Below, piece by piece: positions 10,068-18,864 of a stretch of 39,785 nt of DNA (positions within the stretch are counted from its first letter, which is position 1; each line of letters starts with the position of its first letter). Where the stretch lies: contig JAKISI010000033.1 in NCBI GenBank assembly GCA_021648685.1, forward strand, positions 1-39,785, given 5' to 3'. The notes beneath the pieces were generated by a model, which saw only the letters and a program-made list of their open reading frames with translations, made no database searches and was not told the DNA's origin. The DNA is from Candidatus Polarisedimenticolaceae bacterium (GTDB lineage: Bacteria; Pseudomonadota; Gammaproteobacteria; Chromatiales; Chromatiaceae). The position numbers and the translations under genes are program-made.

Positions 10068-10468
10068 GGTTTTTCCTCAGTTTAATAAAAGCGGCATATA
10101 TACTTAGGGTGAAAAATGGGGGAGATACTCCCTCAGCGGCATGCTGTTATCCAGCTTTGTTGAGGGTTTATCGTTAAATCGGGTAAGAGCCCCTCTACTC
10201 GCAAGATGCGGCAGGTGCAGATCGTATTACTGATCTGCTTCAGCGCAAATGCTGCGGCAGGCTCTTCGACAGGGGGTTGGGCGTTCAACCCCATACAAGA
10301 AGAGGTCGTTCTCTTCTTTAAAAGGCTATAGATTATGCGCGTCATGTTGTTGCCATTCTGTTCAGTAATGGCACTTTTGGCTCTGGATTTTTCCATCGGC
10401 ACTCTCTGGATTCAGTTGCGGCACTGCCTAACAGACTGCTCAGGACAATCGCGTCATACTCATTAAAA
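10068..10468 (-). other. Hairpin-rich non-coding gap upstream of icd
   Basis: I see no convincing gene in this stretch between the aclA terminator and icd. It holds a run of short perfect hairpins: GGGAG/CTCCC at 10120-10132, GCAGATC/GATCTGC at 10217-10238, CAGC/GCTG at 10241-10254, GGGGTTG/CAACCCC at 10273-10292 and AAGAAGAG/CTCTTCTT at 10297-10318. It could be the icd 5' leader, a small RNA, or a decayed gene. A TATATA stretch near 10097-10103 could serve as a -10 for icd on the minus strand, but no good -35 is visible. Confidence 0.4.
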
Positions 10469-10498
10469 CGCACCCACCCCCAAAAGGGAGAGGGTGCG
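10469..10498 (-). terminator. Terminator of the mdh-aclB-aclA operon
   Basis: CGCACCC pairs with GGGTGCG, with an inner CCC/GGG pairing closed over an AAAA loop. In the minus direction the stem is followed by CGTTTTAATG. It lies about 40 bp after the aclA stop, so it ends that operon and separates it from icd. Confidence 0.8.
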
Positions 10499-10539
10499 CA
10501 ATAATGAATGGTTACAACTGCAATGTAAACCCCTACAGA

Positions 10540-13302
10540 TTACCCGACATAGCTCACTTTACTAGCCGGGGTGCGGGTGTCCATATTGCGGCCACGGTTG
10601 GTGTGGTCGTCGATCTCTGCGGCGCTTCCGATCATGCGTCCAAACAGGAACACGGTGAAGGCTGCAGATTCCAGCTGACGCTCACTGACCTTGCCTTCTG
10701 CATAGGGCTGCCACAGCATCTTCAGCAGGATCACGGCAATAACGGCATCGACGTTAACACAGTAGACATTCTTGCTGACGCCGGTCTTGGCCAGTGCCTC
10801 AACCATGTTGTGGTAGTAATCCAGAAAGATATTGTACTGACCCTTCTCTTTGATCAGGTCGTTTACAAAGACTTCACGCGGATCATAGTTGACATCCTTG
10901 CCCTTGAAGACGGGGTGGTTGATGCAGGGGATCTTGGCATAGGAGAGATCACCTGCCGCCTTGGCCTTGGTTTTATAGGCCTTGTACTCTTTGGCATAGT
11001 TCAGCGCCATAGTGGCAAGATCCAGCCCATGGTTGGGGTCGCCCGGGTTTTTCAGGCCACTCTCCTTGAACTGCTGCATCAAGAAGGCCATCGCCTCAAA
11101 ACCGTTACCGCCGTGGGCGAAGCCGGTGTGTGTGAGGAAGCCGATGTAGGATTTGTTGACCTGCACCCGTTCAGGAACCTCAGGGCCATCAGCACTGACC
11201 GCACCTTTGGCACCCTGGCCAGAGATGGTGCCGGGGCCATTGGTGGTCAGCAGACCTAACAGAATGGAGAGCGAAAACAGCTCCTCTTCGGTGGGCTTGG
11301 TGCCCAGCAGTGCCAGGTATGCGGTTTCGGTGAAGCTCCACTCATTCATCAGCTCCTGATCCGATATACCGCAGAAGCTGCCCGGTTGCTGCTGATCACC
11401 CGGTGCCGCAGAGCCGATCAGGGTGCTGAAGACACGCAGATGCCATGGCATGTTGGTCAAGGTGGTTACAGAGACCCGCTTATGCATTAGCGGCTTCCAT
11501 ATCAGGTGAGCCGCAGCGGCAGCAGTGATGGCATCTTCAGCAATCGCCTTGCCGGTACGCTCAGCCAGCGCCTCCAGGGTGCGGATGAAGACAGAGCTTA
11601 CACCGCGCTCCTTGATGGCAGCCAGCATCCCTTCGCTACGTGCCGTGGCGCTCTCTGCCAGCAGCGCTTCAGCTGCGGAGCCGGAAGCGGCCTTATCGAC
11701 GATGGCGCTGATGTCAAATGTCTCGTCAGCAGGATTGCTCAGACCAGACTGGCCAAACAGGTCTTTGAATGCCTCTGCTGCTGCTTTGGCACCTGCTACC
11801 TTGTTGGGCCCCACAATGGCCACTGCAGAGGCCAGCACCGTATTGGGGCTGTTGCCGGCTTCACGTGCGGCATCCGCTGCAGCCACGGTTATCTCATTCG
11901 CCTGGTTGACATAGGCGTTAAGAATGACATTGGCCAGTGCAGCGCCATTGGCATCGGGGTATTCACGCGCCAGTGAGAGCACCAGGTTCTCTTCAAAGGT
12001 GTGTGTAGAGGCGTCCAGCACACTGACGCCCTGCAGGCGGCTGACCTGGGTTTTAGGATCCATCATGGAGGCGCCGGAGGCATCCTTCAGCGTCTGGCGC
12101 GGGAAGACCACGCCTACCTGCTCCAGGAGTGCTGCAATCTGCTGATTGTATGGCTCCATGGCGGTAACGAGCGGCGCATCCAGCTCTGCGGGCAGGCCAA
12201 TCTCCATATCACTGGCAAACCAGGGTTTTAGTGAAAGATCGCCCCTGGGCTCAAAATCTGGCTGAACTTCGTTCAAAGCCATAACTGCAGTCAGTGCTTC
12301 CGGGATGTGGGCAATATTGATTACCACTGCGCCCTTGGCGGAAACCACGGGGTTCTCGGGGGTGTAGATCTCATCCACACCAAACTTGTCCATGAACCAC
12401 TTCTCTTTGGCTTCAGCGTTATCACCTGCGCCTGCGATGGCACCGGCATGCCCGCATGCGCGCGTCAGCTTGGCCTTCCAGCGCCCTACGATGCAGGCGA
12501 CAACGGGCTTCTTCAGCTCAATGTCATGCTCATAATATCCACCTGGCTCAATGTACATAACCGCCCCTTTACTGCGGTCATCATTATGAAAGGCGTGAGT
12601 GAATTCGGGTGCTGCGAAGTGGATGTAGACATCCTTACCTGAGGAGACGGATACCGTGGTGCCCCAGCCTGCGGTCAGCATATAGGTTGCAATGGTGGTG
12701 GTGAAGTTGCCAGAGTTTGAGAACAGGGCAATGGAGCCTGGAACCAGTGACTCTTCCGGGGCGTTGCCACCCAGCGCACCACCGATACGGATATGCTTGT
12801 GTGCATCGGCAATACCCAGACAGTTGGCACCAAATACATCAACACCCTGCTGTTGACAGTACTGACGGATGATGCGGGAGTCAGAGAGTGGCACCTTCTC
12901 GGTCAGGATGATCACCTTGTCGATCCCTGGGTTAACACGCACCGCCTCAATCACAGAATCCTTTACACCGGATGGCGGCACATAGACCACAGCCACATTG
13001 AATTCGTGACCCGCTTCCATGGCTTCTGCCACGTTGCTGTAGATAGGGATGTCACCCGCATTGGTCTTCATGGTGGTGCCAGAGCGTCCTGGCATGGTGC
13101 CACACACGATGTTGCCACCGGAGTAGACATGACTGACGGGGGTTACTGTGCGGCTTTCGCCACCCGCGATATTGAGTACGCAGACCCGATCTTCTTTATT
13201 GCAGATCTGATCCAGGGAGTCGATCCCTACATAATAATGTTCAAAAGCCGCAACACCGCGTGGTGTCCGACAGTGCTTTCCAGAACTTGTTAATGATGAC
13301 AT
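10540..13302 (-). CDS. aclA: ATP-citrate lyase large subunit, type II (SCS-alpha plus citrate-synthase-like domains)
   Basis: With AclB this enzyme cleaves citrate with ATP and CoA to acetyl-CoA and oxaloacetate, the key step of the reductive TCA cycle. Residues about 30-345 are a succinyl-CoA-synthetase-alpha-like CoA-binding/ligase module containing the phosphohistidine motif GHAGAIAG (H285). The C-terminal part (about 640-920) is citrate-synthase-like, with TNGPGTISGQGAKG (688-701), INHPVF (794-799) and FLFGRMIGSAAE (885-896). The stretch between (about 380-630) is extra relative to the roughly 610-residue Chlorobium AclA and is itself faintly citrate-synthase-like. The sequence matches the divergent 'type II' form known from Magnetococcus and tubeworm symbionts rather than the Chlorobium form. 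Start at 13302, with AGAGG 6 bases upstream. It lies 60 bp after aclB in one operon. Confidence 0.88.
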   Translation of the reverse strand: MSSLTSSGKHCRTPRGVAAFEHYYVGIDSLDQICNKEDRVCVLNIAGGESRTVTPVSHVYSGGNIVCGTMPGRSGTTMKTNAGDIPIYSNVAEAMEAGHEFNVAVVYVPPSGVKDSVIEAVRVNPGIDKVIILTEKVPLSDSRIIRQYCQQQGVDVFGANCLGIADAHKHIRIGGALGGNAPEESLVPGSIALFSNSGNFTTTIATYMLTAGWGTTVSVSSGKDVYIHFAAPEFTHAFHNDDRSKGAVMYIEPGGYYEHDIELKKPVVACIVGRWKAKLTRACGHAGAIAGAGDNAEAKEKWFMDKFGVDEIYTPENPVVSAKGAVVINIAHIPEALTAVMALNEVQPDFEPRGDLSLKPWFASDMEIGLPAELDAPLVTAMEPYNQQIAALLEQVGVVFPRQTLKDASGASMMDPKTQVSRLQGVSVLDASTHTFEENLVLSLAREYPDANGAALANVILNAYVNQANEITVAAADAAREAGNSPNTVLASAVAIVGPNKVAGAKAAAEAFKDLFGQSGLSNPADETFDISAIVDKAASGSAAEALLAESATARSEGMLAAIKERGVSSVFIRTLEALAERTGKAIAEDAITAAAAAHLIWKPLMHKRVSVTTLTNMPWHLRVFSTLIGSAAPGDQQQPGSFCGISDQELMNEWSFTETAYLALLGTKPTEEELFSLSILLGLLTTNGPGTISGQGAKGAVSADGPEVPERVQVNKSYIGFLTHTGFAHGGNGFEAMAFLMQQFKESGLKNPGDPNHGLDLATMALNYAKEYKAYKTKAKAAGDLSYAKIPCINHPVFKGKDVNYDPREVFVNDLIKEKGQYNIFLDYYHNMVEALAKTGVSKNVYCVNVDAVIAVILLKMLWQPYAEGKVSERQLESAAFTVFLFGRMIGSAAEIDDHTNRGRNMDTRTPASKVSYVG

Positions 13303-13362
13303 TCTGAACCTCTATTCGTTTGCTTTATATTCGATACTGAAAGGTGCTGAGCTTTATAAAAC

Positions 13363-14658
13363 TCAGGCCGCTGTCTTGGAGTCGGAGTCAACCCCCATTG
13401 CCTTGGCAATAGCGGCCTTGCCGCCCTTGTGTTCCATCCAGTCATCAACATCTTTGGCGTAGTTCACAACCGCGCTCATGGAGGAGTCAAAACCGAACAT
13501 CCTGTAAGGGATCTTCATGCCATCCAGCGCATCTTTCATATAACCCATTCCACGGATCAGGTTGGGCCCACCACGCCCTATTACAACGTAGAGGGGCTTG
13601 AGGCCAGTTTCATTCAGATGATCGCGTAACGCGTCTGCCATGGCACGGAAGGTCTCATAGATATCGGTGTTATTGGCCTTGCCACCGATAATGAACAGCA
13701 CGTTACTCTGCGCTAACCAGTGCTTATAGGTAATGCGGCTGATTTCGTACATCTTCTCGTACGGCGGGTTGCCGCCAAAATCAGAAGAGATGATACCAAC
13801 ATCGCCCAACAGCTCGGTTACCAGCGCGTTGGCACCGCCACCAAATGTCATGGCAGTGACTGTGCCTTTGTCATTGGTGACAAACACATCAGACTGACCC
13901 TGGTAGGTACGCAGCTGGTTTACTTCAAGTTCATAGGCGCAAAGCTCGCCAGCGTCCAGGTTGGCTGGCAGTTTCAGGCGTTTCCAGTTTGGATCATCGG
14001 TATCGAAAGAGCACTTGAAATCGCAGGCGACAGGCACCAGACGACCCTTGGCATTAGGCATCATGCGGATCGGATTCAGCTCCAGCATATTCATGCCGTA
14101 GTTATGGTAGAGATCCCATAACTTGGGCAGATTCTGTACCAGTGGGCTGATGATTTCGTTTGGAGCGCCGAGTTGACGCAGGGTGTTTGAAATTACAAAC
14201 CCCTTCAAACCGGTGAGTGGATCAAACGGAACGGTTGCAATCTTGTCTTCAGGCAGCTCTTCAATATCGACACCACCGTGGTGGGTGATGGTCAAGGTCG
14301 GCGCGCGGTATACCGTGCTGTCTGTAATGGAGACGTAGATCTCATACTCGGCAGGGATGCCACTCTCGAAGGTGACACCTTCTGATTTGGCAACAGAGTT
14401 ACCGTGGCTATGCTTGGCGAAGTAGAGACGCTCTTTCTCTGCAATCGCGGTATCCAGATCCTTGGCAAAACCGATCAGGCCGGCTTTACCTTTTTTACCA
14501 ATACCACCCTTAAATACGGGTTTGACCAACAACAATCCCCATTTATCAAGCATTGCTTGAATTTCATCGGTAGTGGCTTCTGGCCCAAGAATCTCGGCAC
14601 GTGGAAAATCCACATACTCAAGAAGCTTTGAACCCCACAACATGCCTGTAATCTGCAT
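13363..14658 (-). CDS. aclB: ATP-citrate lyase small subunit, type II (ATP-grasp, SCS-beta-like)
   Basis: The ATP-grasp half of ATP-citrate lyase, 431 residues. It binds ATP and phosphorylates the histidine of AclA. The nucleotide-binding strand VKPVFKGGIGKKGKAG (45-60), the metal-binding ELNP (193-196), and the FDTDDPNW loop (218-225) correspond to succinyl-CoA synthetase beta. The C-terminal ligase domain has TFGGGANALVTE (271-282) and IGRGGPNLIRG (360-370), in the places where SucC carries its power-helix and dimer motifs. It resembles SucC in fold, but the pairing with a citrate-synthase-fused partner rules out sucCD. Start at 14658, with AGGAG 7 bases upstream. It lies 58 bp after mdh and 60 bp before aclA. 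Cytosolic. Confidence 0.88.
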   Translation of the reverse strand: MQITGMLWGSKLLEYVDFPRAEILGPEATTDEIQAMLDKWGLLLVKPVFKGGIGKKGKAGLIGFAKDLDTAIAEKERLYFAKHSHGNSVAKSEGVTFESGIPAEYEIYVSITDSTVYRAPTLTITHHGGVDIEELPEDKIATVPFDPLTGLKGFVISNTLRQLGAPNEIISPLVQNLPKLWDLYHNYGMNMLELNPIRMMPNAKGRLVPVACDFKCSFDTDDPNWKRLKLPANLDAGELCAYELEVNQLRTYQGQSDVFVTNDKGTVTAMTFGGGANALVTELLGDVGIISSDFGGNPPYEKMYEISRITYKHWLAQSNVLFIIGGKANNTDIYETFRAMADALRDHLNETGLKPLYVVIGRGGPNLIRGMGYMKDALDGMKIPYRMFGFDSSMSAVVNYAKDVDDWMEHKGGKAAIAKAMGVDSDSKTAA

Positions 14659-14716
14659 TTGTTGACTCCTAAAAGTTTAAAGGTTAGATCGTTTAATAGC
14701 TTACAAAATGGAATCT

Positions 14717-15652
14717 TTAGAGGCCGGTCTCTTTTACTGTGGAGACGACAGCTTCGAGGGTTGTGTCGAACATTGCCTGCTCTTCGGCTGTCAATTCAAA
14801 TTCGAGAATCCTTTCAACGCCACCTGCGCCGATGACGCAGGGGACACCCATAAAGTAACCGTCTATGCCATATTCGCCTTCACATAAGGCGGCGGAGGAG
14901 ATGACTCGTTTTTTATCTTTAAGGTAGGCCTCAACCATTTCACAACAGGAGGCAGCAGGGCTGTTGTAGGCACTGCCGTTACCCAGAAGTTTGACCACTT
15001 CTGTACCGGCTTCACGGGTGCGGTCCGCTATTTTATCGATCTGCTCTTTTGACAGGAGTGCATCCAGCGGTACACCAGCAACGGTTGCTGTACGCACCAT
15101 TGGGATCATTGTGGGGCCATGGCCACCCAGCACAATAGCGGAGACATCTTCAGTTGAAAGCCCGGTCTCCATGGCAACAAAGGCCTCAAAACGACCGCTA
15201 TCCAGGGCGCCGGCCATGCCGACAACGCGCTCTTTCGGCATGCCGGCCTGCTTATAGAAGGCGTAGACCATGGCATCAAGCGGGTTGGTAGTCAGGATAA
15301 CAAAGGCATTTGGGGCATGCTTTTTAATGTTTTCAGCGACTGTAGCGATAATGCCCAGATTGATCTCCAGCAAGTCATCACGGGTCATCCCCGGTTTTCT
15401 TGGCAGGCCAGCTGTTATTACAATAACGTCGGCACCTTCAATATCGGCATAGTCTCCGGTGCCAGAAAGATTTACGTCATACCCGCCATGTGGCCGTAGT
15501 GCCATCATATCCAGCGCCTTGCCCTTCATTGGGTCAGCGACCTCGGGCCGATCCAGTATAACGATATCTCCCAGCTCTTTCTGGGCGATAAGGAGCGCCA
15601 AGATGCTTCCTATCTGACCGCCTCCAATTAAAGCGATTTTCTTCCTGGACAT
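14717..15652 (-). CDS. mdh: Malate dehydrogenase, NAD-type (LDH-like)
   Basis: Interconverts oxaloacetate and malate. The 311-residue protein has the Rossmann motif IGGGQIGS (9-16), Asp-34 at the end of beta-2 (expected for NAD preference), the malate-type substrate loop GLPRKPGMTRDDLL with R85 and R91, the catalytic Asp-151/Arg-154 (GALDSGRF) and His-178 (GGHGP). A short insertion (RPEVADPM) follows beta-2, where the related enzymes usually read VxGMPQGK. It is the first gene of mdh-aclB-aclA, so in a reductive cycle it would remove the oxaloacetate released by citrate lyase. GGGG and AGAG lie just before the ATG at 15652. The 236-bp gap upstream (15653-15888) must hold the operon promoter. 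I found no clear -35/-10 pair there. Confidence 0.95.
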   Translation of the reverse strand: MSRKKIALIGGGQIGSILALLIAQKELGDIVILDRPEVADPMKGKALDMMALRPHGGYDVNLSGTGDYADIEGADVIVITAGLPRKPGMTRDDLLEINLGIIATVAENIKKHAPNAFVILTTNPLDAMVYAFYKQAGMPKERVVGMAGALDSGRFEAFVAMETGLSTEDVSAIVLGGHGPTMIPMVRTATVAGVPLDALLSKEQIDKIADRTREAGTEVVKLLGNGSAYNSPAASCCEMVEAYLKDKKRVISSAALCEGEYGIDGYFMGVPCVIGAGGVERILEFELTAEEQAMFDTTLEAVVSTVKETGL

Positions 15653-15888
15653 ATTCTCTACCCCTTTATCGTTAGTAAGAGAACCAGCTCATACAGCGCC
15701 TTCAGCAGCTGCCAAAACCAGCCTTGTTAGTCTGTTTCTGGGGTGGCCAGCTGAAAGCCGCCGCCCCCTTCGAGATTTTGAAAGGCGAAATATAAATGAA
15801 GAATTGGTTCAAGTGTACCCCTAATTTCATTAAATCAACAAACACCGGCTCTGCGGGTGGCTGTTGGTGGCGTGAATTGATGGGGTAT

Positions 15889-16578
15889 CTATAGTGATCC
15901 CCAGGAGTCTTTCCGGCGCTGTACGTGCAGCCGGGGCAGGATGAGGCCAATAAGAATGCCGGCGATGATGACGGCAGCACCAATCAGAAACCAGTCGCGG
16001 GTGCTTTGGTTGCTGAGGTCTCGGTTCTCCTGCTTCAGATCCTCGATCTGGTGTGTGAGGCTGGCCACACTCTTGCGCAGTGCTATGCGCTCTTCAGCCA
16101 CTTGAATGGCATCGGCGGCGGTGCGGCGGATGCTCTCCAGCTCTGCGGCCATCCTGTTTTTTGTCTGCTGTAGCTGAGTGAAGTTGCTGCTGAGCTCTTT
16201 TAGCTCTGACTGGGTTGCTGTCAGCTCACTGCTGAGTCGTTCAGGCTCTGCCTGTGCGACCTTCAGTTTGGTTTCAGCCGCTGCCAGACGATCTCTGGCG
16301 CTGGGGGTTTTCATGAGTTGACGGGTGAGAATGTAGCCAACGGTTCCATTTTCAGTGCGTACCTTTGAGTAGCCTGTCTCACGGCTGCTCTCAAGCAGTG
16401 AGAGCGCTGTGCCGCTGGGGAGTGCCTTCAGGATCTTGTGGCTCACCCCTTCACCGGAGCGCATCATGACCTTGAACTGGTCGGTAATGTAGCGTGTTTC
16501 GGCCTGGGCCTGGGCGCAGCAGCAGGCCAACAGGAGAAGGGTGGCGATAAGGGTTGGGTATCTGTTCATGCTATCCAT
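15889..16578 (-). CDS. SH3-domain, coiled-coil membrane protein (TIGR04211/YgiM-like)
   Basis: Envelope protein of 229 residues. An N-terminal signal peptide ([17 protein letters not shown]) is followed by a bacterial SH3 domain (about 28-92, starting [16 protein letters not shown]), a long coiled coil (about 95-190) and a C-terminal transmembrane helix ([20 protein letters not shown]) with a basic tail [10 protein letters not shown]. This is the architecture of the TIGR04211 / YgiM family, whose function is not firmly known and which may contact peptidoglycan. The start is either the ATG at 16578, overlapping the argF stop, or the ATG at 16569. GGAG lies 10 bases before the first. Overlap with argF suggests co-transcription with the arginine genes without implying a shared function. 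Confidence 0.85.
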   Translation of the reverse strand: MDSMNRYPTLIATLLLLACCCAQAQAETRYITDQFKVMMRSGEGVSHKILKALPSGTALSLLESSRETGYSKVRTENGTVGYILTRQLMKTPSARDRLAAAETKLKVAQAEPERLSSELTATQSELKELSSNFTQLQQTKNRMAAELESIRRTAADAIQVAEERIALRKSVASLTHQIEDLKQENRDLSNQSTRDWFLIGAAVIIAGILIGLILPRLHVQRRKDSWGSL

Positions 16579-17494
16579 TAATTAGAAACTCCAGTAGAGC
16601 CTTCTGTGAGTGCATACGGTTTTCAGCCTCTTCCCACACCACGCTATCCTCCCGGTCGATAACAGAGGCGGTCACCTCTTCACCCCGGTGGGCGGGCAGG
16701 CAGTGCATGAAGAGTGCATGGTTGTCTGCTTGCTCCATAAGTATGTCATTGACCTGGTAGTTGGCAAAGGCCACTTCACGCTTGGCCTGCTCATCCTCCT
16801 GCCCCATGCTGGCCCAGACATCGGTGACAACCAGGTCGACCCCCTCGGCTGCGGCCAGTGAGTCACGAATGATCTCGCAGTGATCCTTGGCCGAGGCGAG
16901 GATGGCAGGGTCAGGGTCAAAGCCCTCTGGGCAGGCGATGCGGAGTCTGAAGTCAAACTGCCTGGCGGCGTTGATGTAGGAGTGACACATGTTGTTGCCA
17001 TCGCCGACCCAGAGCACGGTTTTGCCCTGGATGTCGCCACGGTGCTCAAACCAGGTCTGGATGTCGGCCAGCAGTTGCAGCGGGTGAAAGAGGTCGGTGA
17101 GGGCGTTGATGACCGGTACTCTGGAGTGGGCTGCAAAGGTTTCCAGATCGCTCTGTTCGTAGGTGCGCACCATGATGCAGTCAACCATGCGCGAGAGTAC
17201 CCGGGCGGTATCTTCGATGGGTTCACCGCGCCCCAGTTGGGTGTCGCGGGGAGAGAGAAATATTGCCTTTCCGCCAAGCTGGGTCATGCCGGCCTCAAAT
17301 GAGACCCGGGTGCGGGTGGACGATTTTTCGAAGATCATGCCGAGTGTGCGGTTTTTTAGCGACTCGTGCAGTTCGCCACTGCGCAGCAGCGCCTTCAGTT
17401 CAATTGCCCGGTTGATGATGCGGTGCAGCTCGGCAGGTGTCAGATCCAGCAGTGAGAGGAGGTGCCGGGGCTGCGATGTGGTTGCTGTAGTCAT
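16571..17494 (-). CDS. argF: Ornithine carbamoyltransferase
   Basis: Transfers the carbamoyl group from carbamoyl phosphate to ornithine to give citrulline in arginine synthesis, in the cytosol as a trimer. The 307-residue sequence has the carbamoyl-phosphate motif STRTR (59-63), HPLQ (137-140), the ornithine loop TDVWASMG (224-231) and the active-site HCLPAHRG (264-271). It overlaps argD by four bases (ATGA), so the two arginine genes form one coupled unit. Its own stop region overlaps the next gene downstream. Anabolic rather than catabolic use is inferred from the pairing with argD. Confidence 0.97.
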   Translation of the reverse strand: MTTATTSQPRHLLSLLDLTPAELHRIINRAIELKALLRSGELHESLKNRTLGMIFEKSSTRTRVSFEAGMTQLGGKAIFLSPRDTQLGRGEPIEDTARVLSRMVDCIMVRTYEQSDLETFAAHSRVPVINALTDLFHPLQLLADIQTWFEHRGDIQGKTVLWVGDGNNMCHSYINAARQFDFRLRIACPEGFDPDPAILASAKDHCEIIRDSLAAAEGVDLVVTDVWASMGQEDEQAKREVAFANYQVNDILMEQADNHALFMHCLPAHRGEEVTASVIDREDSVVWEEAENRMHSQKALLEFLING

Positions 17495-18687
17495 TTTTCG
17501 TTGCTGCTTGATTTTTGAAGAAAGGTTTTGATAATGCCGCTGAGTGTTGCAATCAGCTCATCGGCCTGTTCATGGGTGAGCACAAGCGGTGGCAGCAGAC
17601 GAATCACACGCTCTGCGGTGACATTGATCAGGATCTTGCCCAGCATCAGTGCGGCTCCAACCAGGTCGCCACAGGGGCGATCCAGTTCAATGCCGATCAT
17701 CAGCCCGCAGCTGCGAATCTCTTTGACGCCCTCTTCCCCCCTCAGTCTTTCCTGGAAACCTTTTTGCAGATAGTGCCCCAGCGTGGCGGCTTTTTCTGTC
17801 AACTGGTCTTTTTCAAGGGTATCGAGCACGGCGCAGGCAGCGGCACAGGTGAGTGGGTTGCCGCCAAATGTGGAGCCGTGGGTGCCAGGAGACAATATAT
17901 CTGCGGCGACCCCTTTGGCAAGGCAGGCGCCAATCGGCAGGCCATTGCCCAGTGCCTTGGCCAGGGTCATGATATCCGGAATGATGTCGCTGTGTTGGTA
18001 GGCAAACATTTTGCCTGTGCGCCCCATGCCGGTCTGAACCTCGTCCAGCATCATGAGCCAGTCATTCTGGTCGCACAGTTCGCGCAGCCTGCTCAAATAG
18101 TCAGGGGCGGGGATGGTGATGCCGCCTTCGCCCTGGATTGGCTCAACCAGTACGGCAACGATACTCTTATTGGTCTGGGCAGCTCGCTTCAGGCTCTCGA
18201 TGTCATTAAACGGAACCCGTACAAAGCCCTGCACAAGCGGCTCAAACCCCGCCTGAACCTTGCGACTGCCTGTGGCAGAGAGGGTGGCCATGGTGCGTCC
18301 GTGGAAACTGTTCTCCATGACGATAATGGTGGGGATGTCGATGCCTTTTGAGTGGCCATAGAGCCTGGCAATCTTGATGGCTGCCTCGTTGGCTTCGGCG
18401 CCGGAGTTGCTGAAAAAGACCCGATCCATCTTTGCCAGATGGGTCAGCTGGTCTCCCAGTCTGCGCTGTAGCTTTATCTCGTAGAGGTTGGAGGTGTGGA
18501 TCAGGGTCTCTGCCTGCTGGCTGATCGCTTGTGCCACGGTTGGGTGGGCATGCCCCAATCCGCAGACGGCAATGCCGGAGAGGGCATCCAGGTAGCGTGT
18601 CCCTTTGTCGTCCCAAAGCCAGACACCTTCGCCCCGCTCAAAGCAGACGGGCAAGCGTTTGTAGGTGTCCATAAGTGAATCCGTCAT
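17491..18687 (-). CDS. argD: Acetylornithine aminotransferase
   Basis: PLP enzyme converting N-acetylglutamate semialdehyde to N-acetylornithine; members often also serve as succinyldiaminopimelate aminotransferase in lysine synthesis. The 398 residues include the phosphate-binding [11 protein letters not shown] (93-103), [13 protein letters not shown] (128-140), the cofactor-ring Asp in [12 protein letters not shown] (214-225) and the Schiff-base lysine K244 in [13 protein letters not shown]. It is the first gene of argD-argF-SH3 protein on the minus strand. Upstream (18688-18864) I found no palindromic ArgR-type operator. Start at 18687 ([13 protein letters not shown]), with AGGA about 9 bases upstream. 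Confidence 0.96.
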   Translation of the reverse strand: MTDSLMDTYKRLPVCFERGEGVWLWDDKGTRYLDALSGIAVCGLGHAHPTVAQAISQQAETLIHTSNLYEIKLQRRLGDQLTHLAKMDRVFFSNSGAEANEAAIKIARLYGHSKGIDIPTIIVMENSFHGRTMATLSATGSRKVQAGFEPLVQGFVRVPFNDIESLKRAAQTNKSIVAVLVEPIQGEGGITIPAPDYLSRLRELCDQNDWLMMLDEVQTGMGRTGKMFAYQHSDIIPDIMTLAKALGNGLPIGACLAKGVAADILSPGTHGSTFGGNPLTCAAACAVLDTLEKDQLTEKAATLGHYLQKGFQERLRGEEGVKEIRSCGLMIGIELDRPCGDLVGAALMLGKILINVTAERVIRLLPPLVLTHEQADELIATLSGIIKTFLQKSSSNEK

Positions 18688-18864
18688 GGTGGTTTATCCT
18701 GCCTGGGTTGGCTGCGGGTGCGAGTATTACTGTTCTGCTCCGGTTTTGCGGAAGTATATTCGCAGAAAAACCAACGATCTTATCGAACTAAAACTGATGG
18801 GGCAACTGTGTGTTGTGAGTATGTGGTGGAGTATGAGGTAAGGAGTCCATTCCTTTCATATTGC

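Noticed and set aside
10133-10402. 89-codon minus-strand open frame in the gap upstream of icd
   Set aside because: No recognised domain, poor ribosome site, and the stretch is full of hairpins; treated as non-coding. Conservation in relatives would reopen it.
10540-14658. Reading the two lyase genes as sucCD (succinyl-CoA synthetase)
   Set aside because: The large subunit carries a citrate-synthase-like C-terminal region with INHPVF and FLFGRMIGS, which SucD lacks.
15789-15824. Promoter for the mdh operon (AATATA/TATATT with an upstream TTGAAC on the minus strand)
   Set aside because: The spacing between the two boxes is only 12 bp, too short for a sigma-70 promoter.
15702-15983. 93-codon minus-strand open frame overlapping the end of the SH3 protein gene
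   Set aside because: It is a frame shadow of the SH3/coiled-coil gene, continuing into non-coding sequence with no homology signal.
18688-18864. Arginine repressor operators upstream of argD
   Set aside because: No pair of ArgR-like palindromes could be found by eye.
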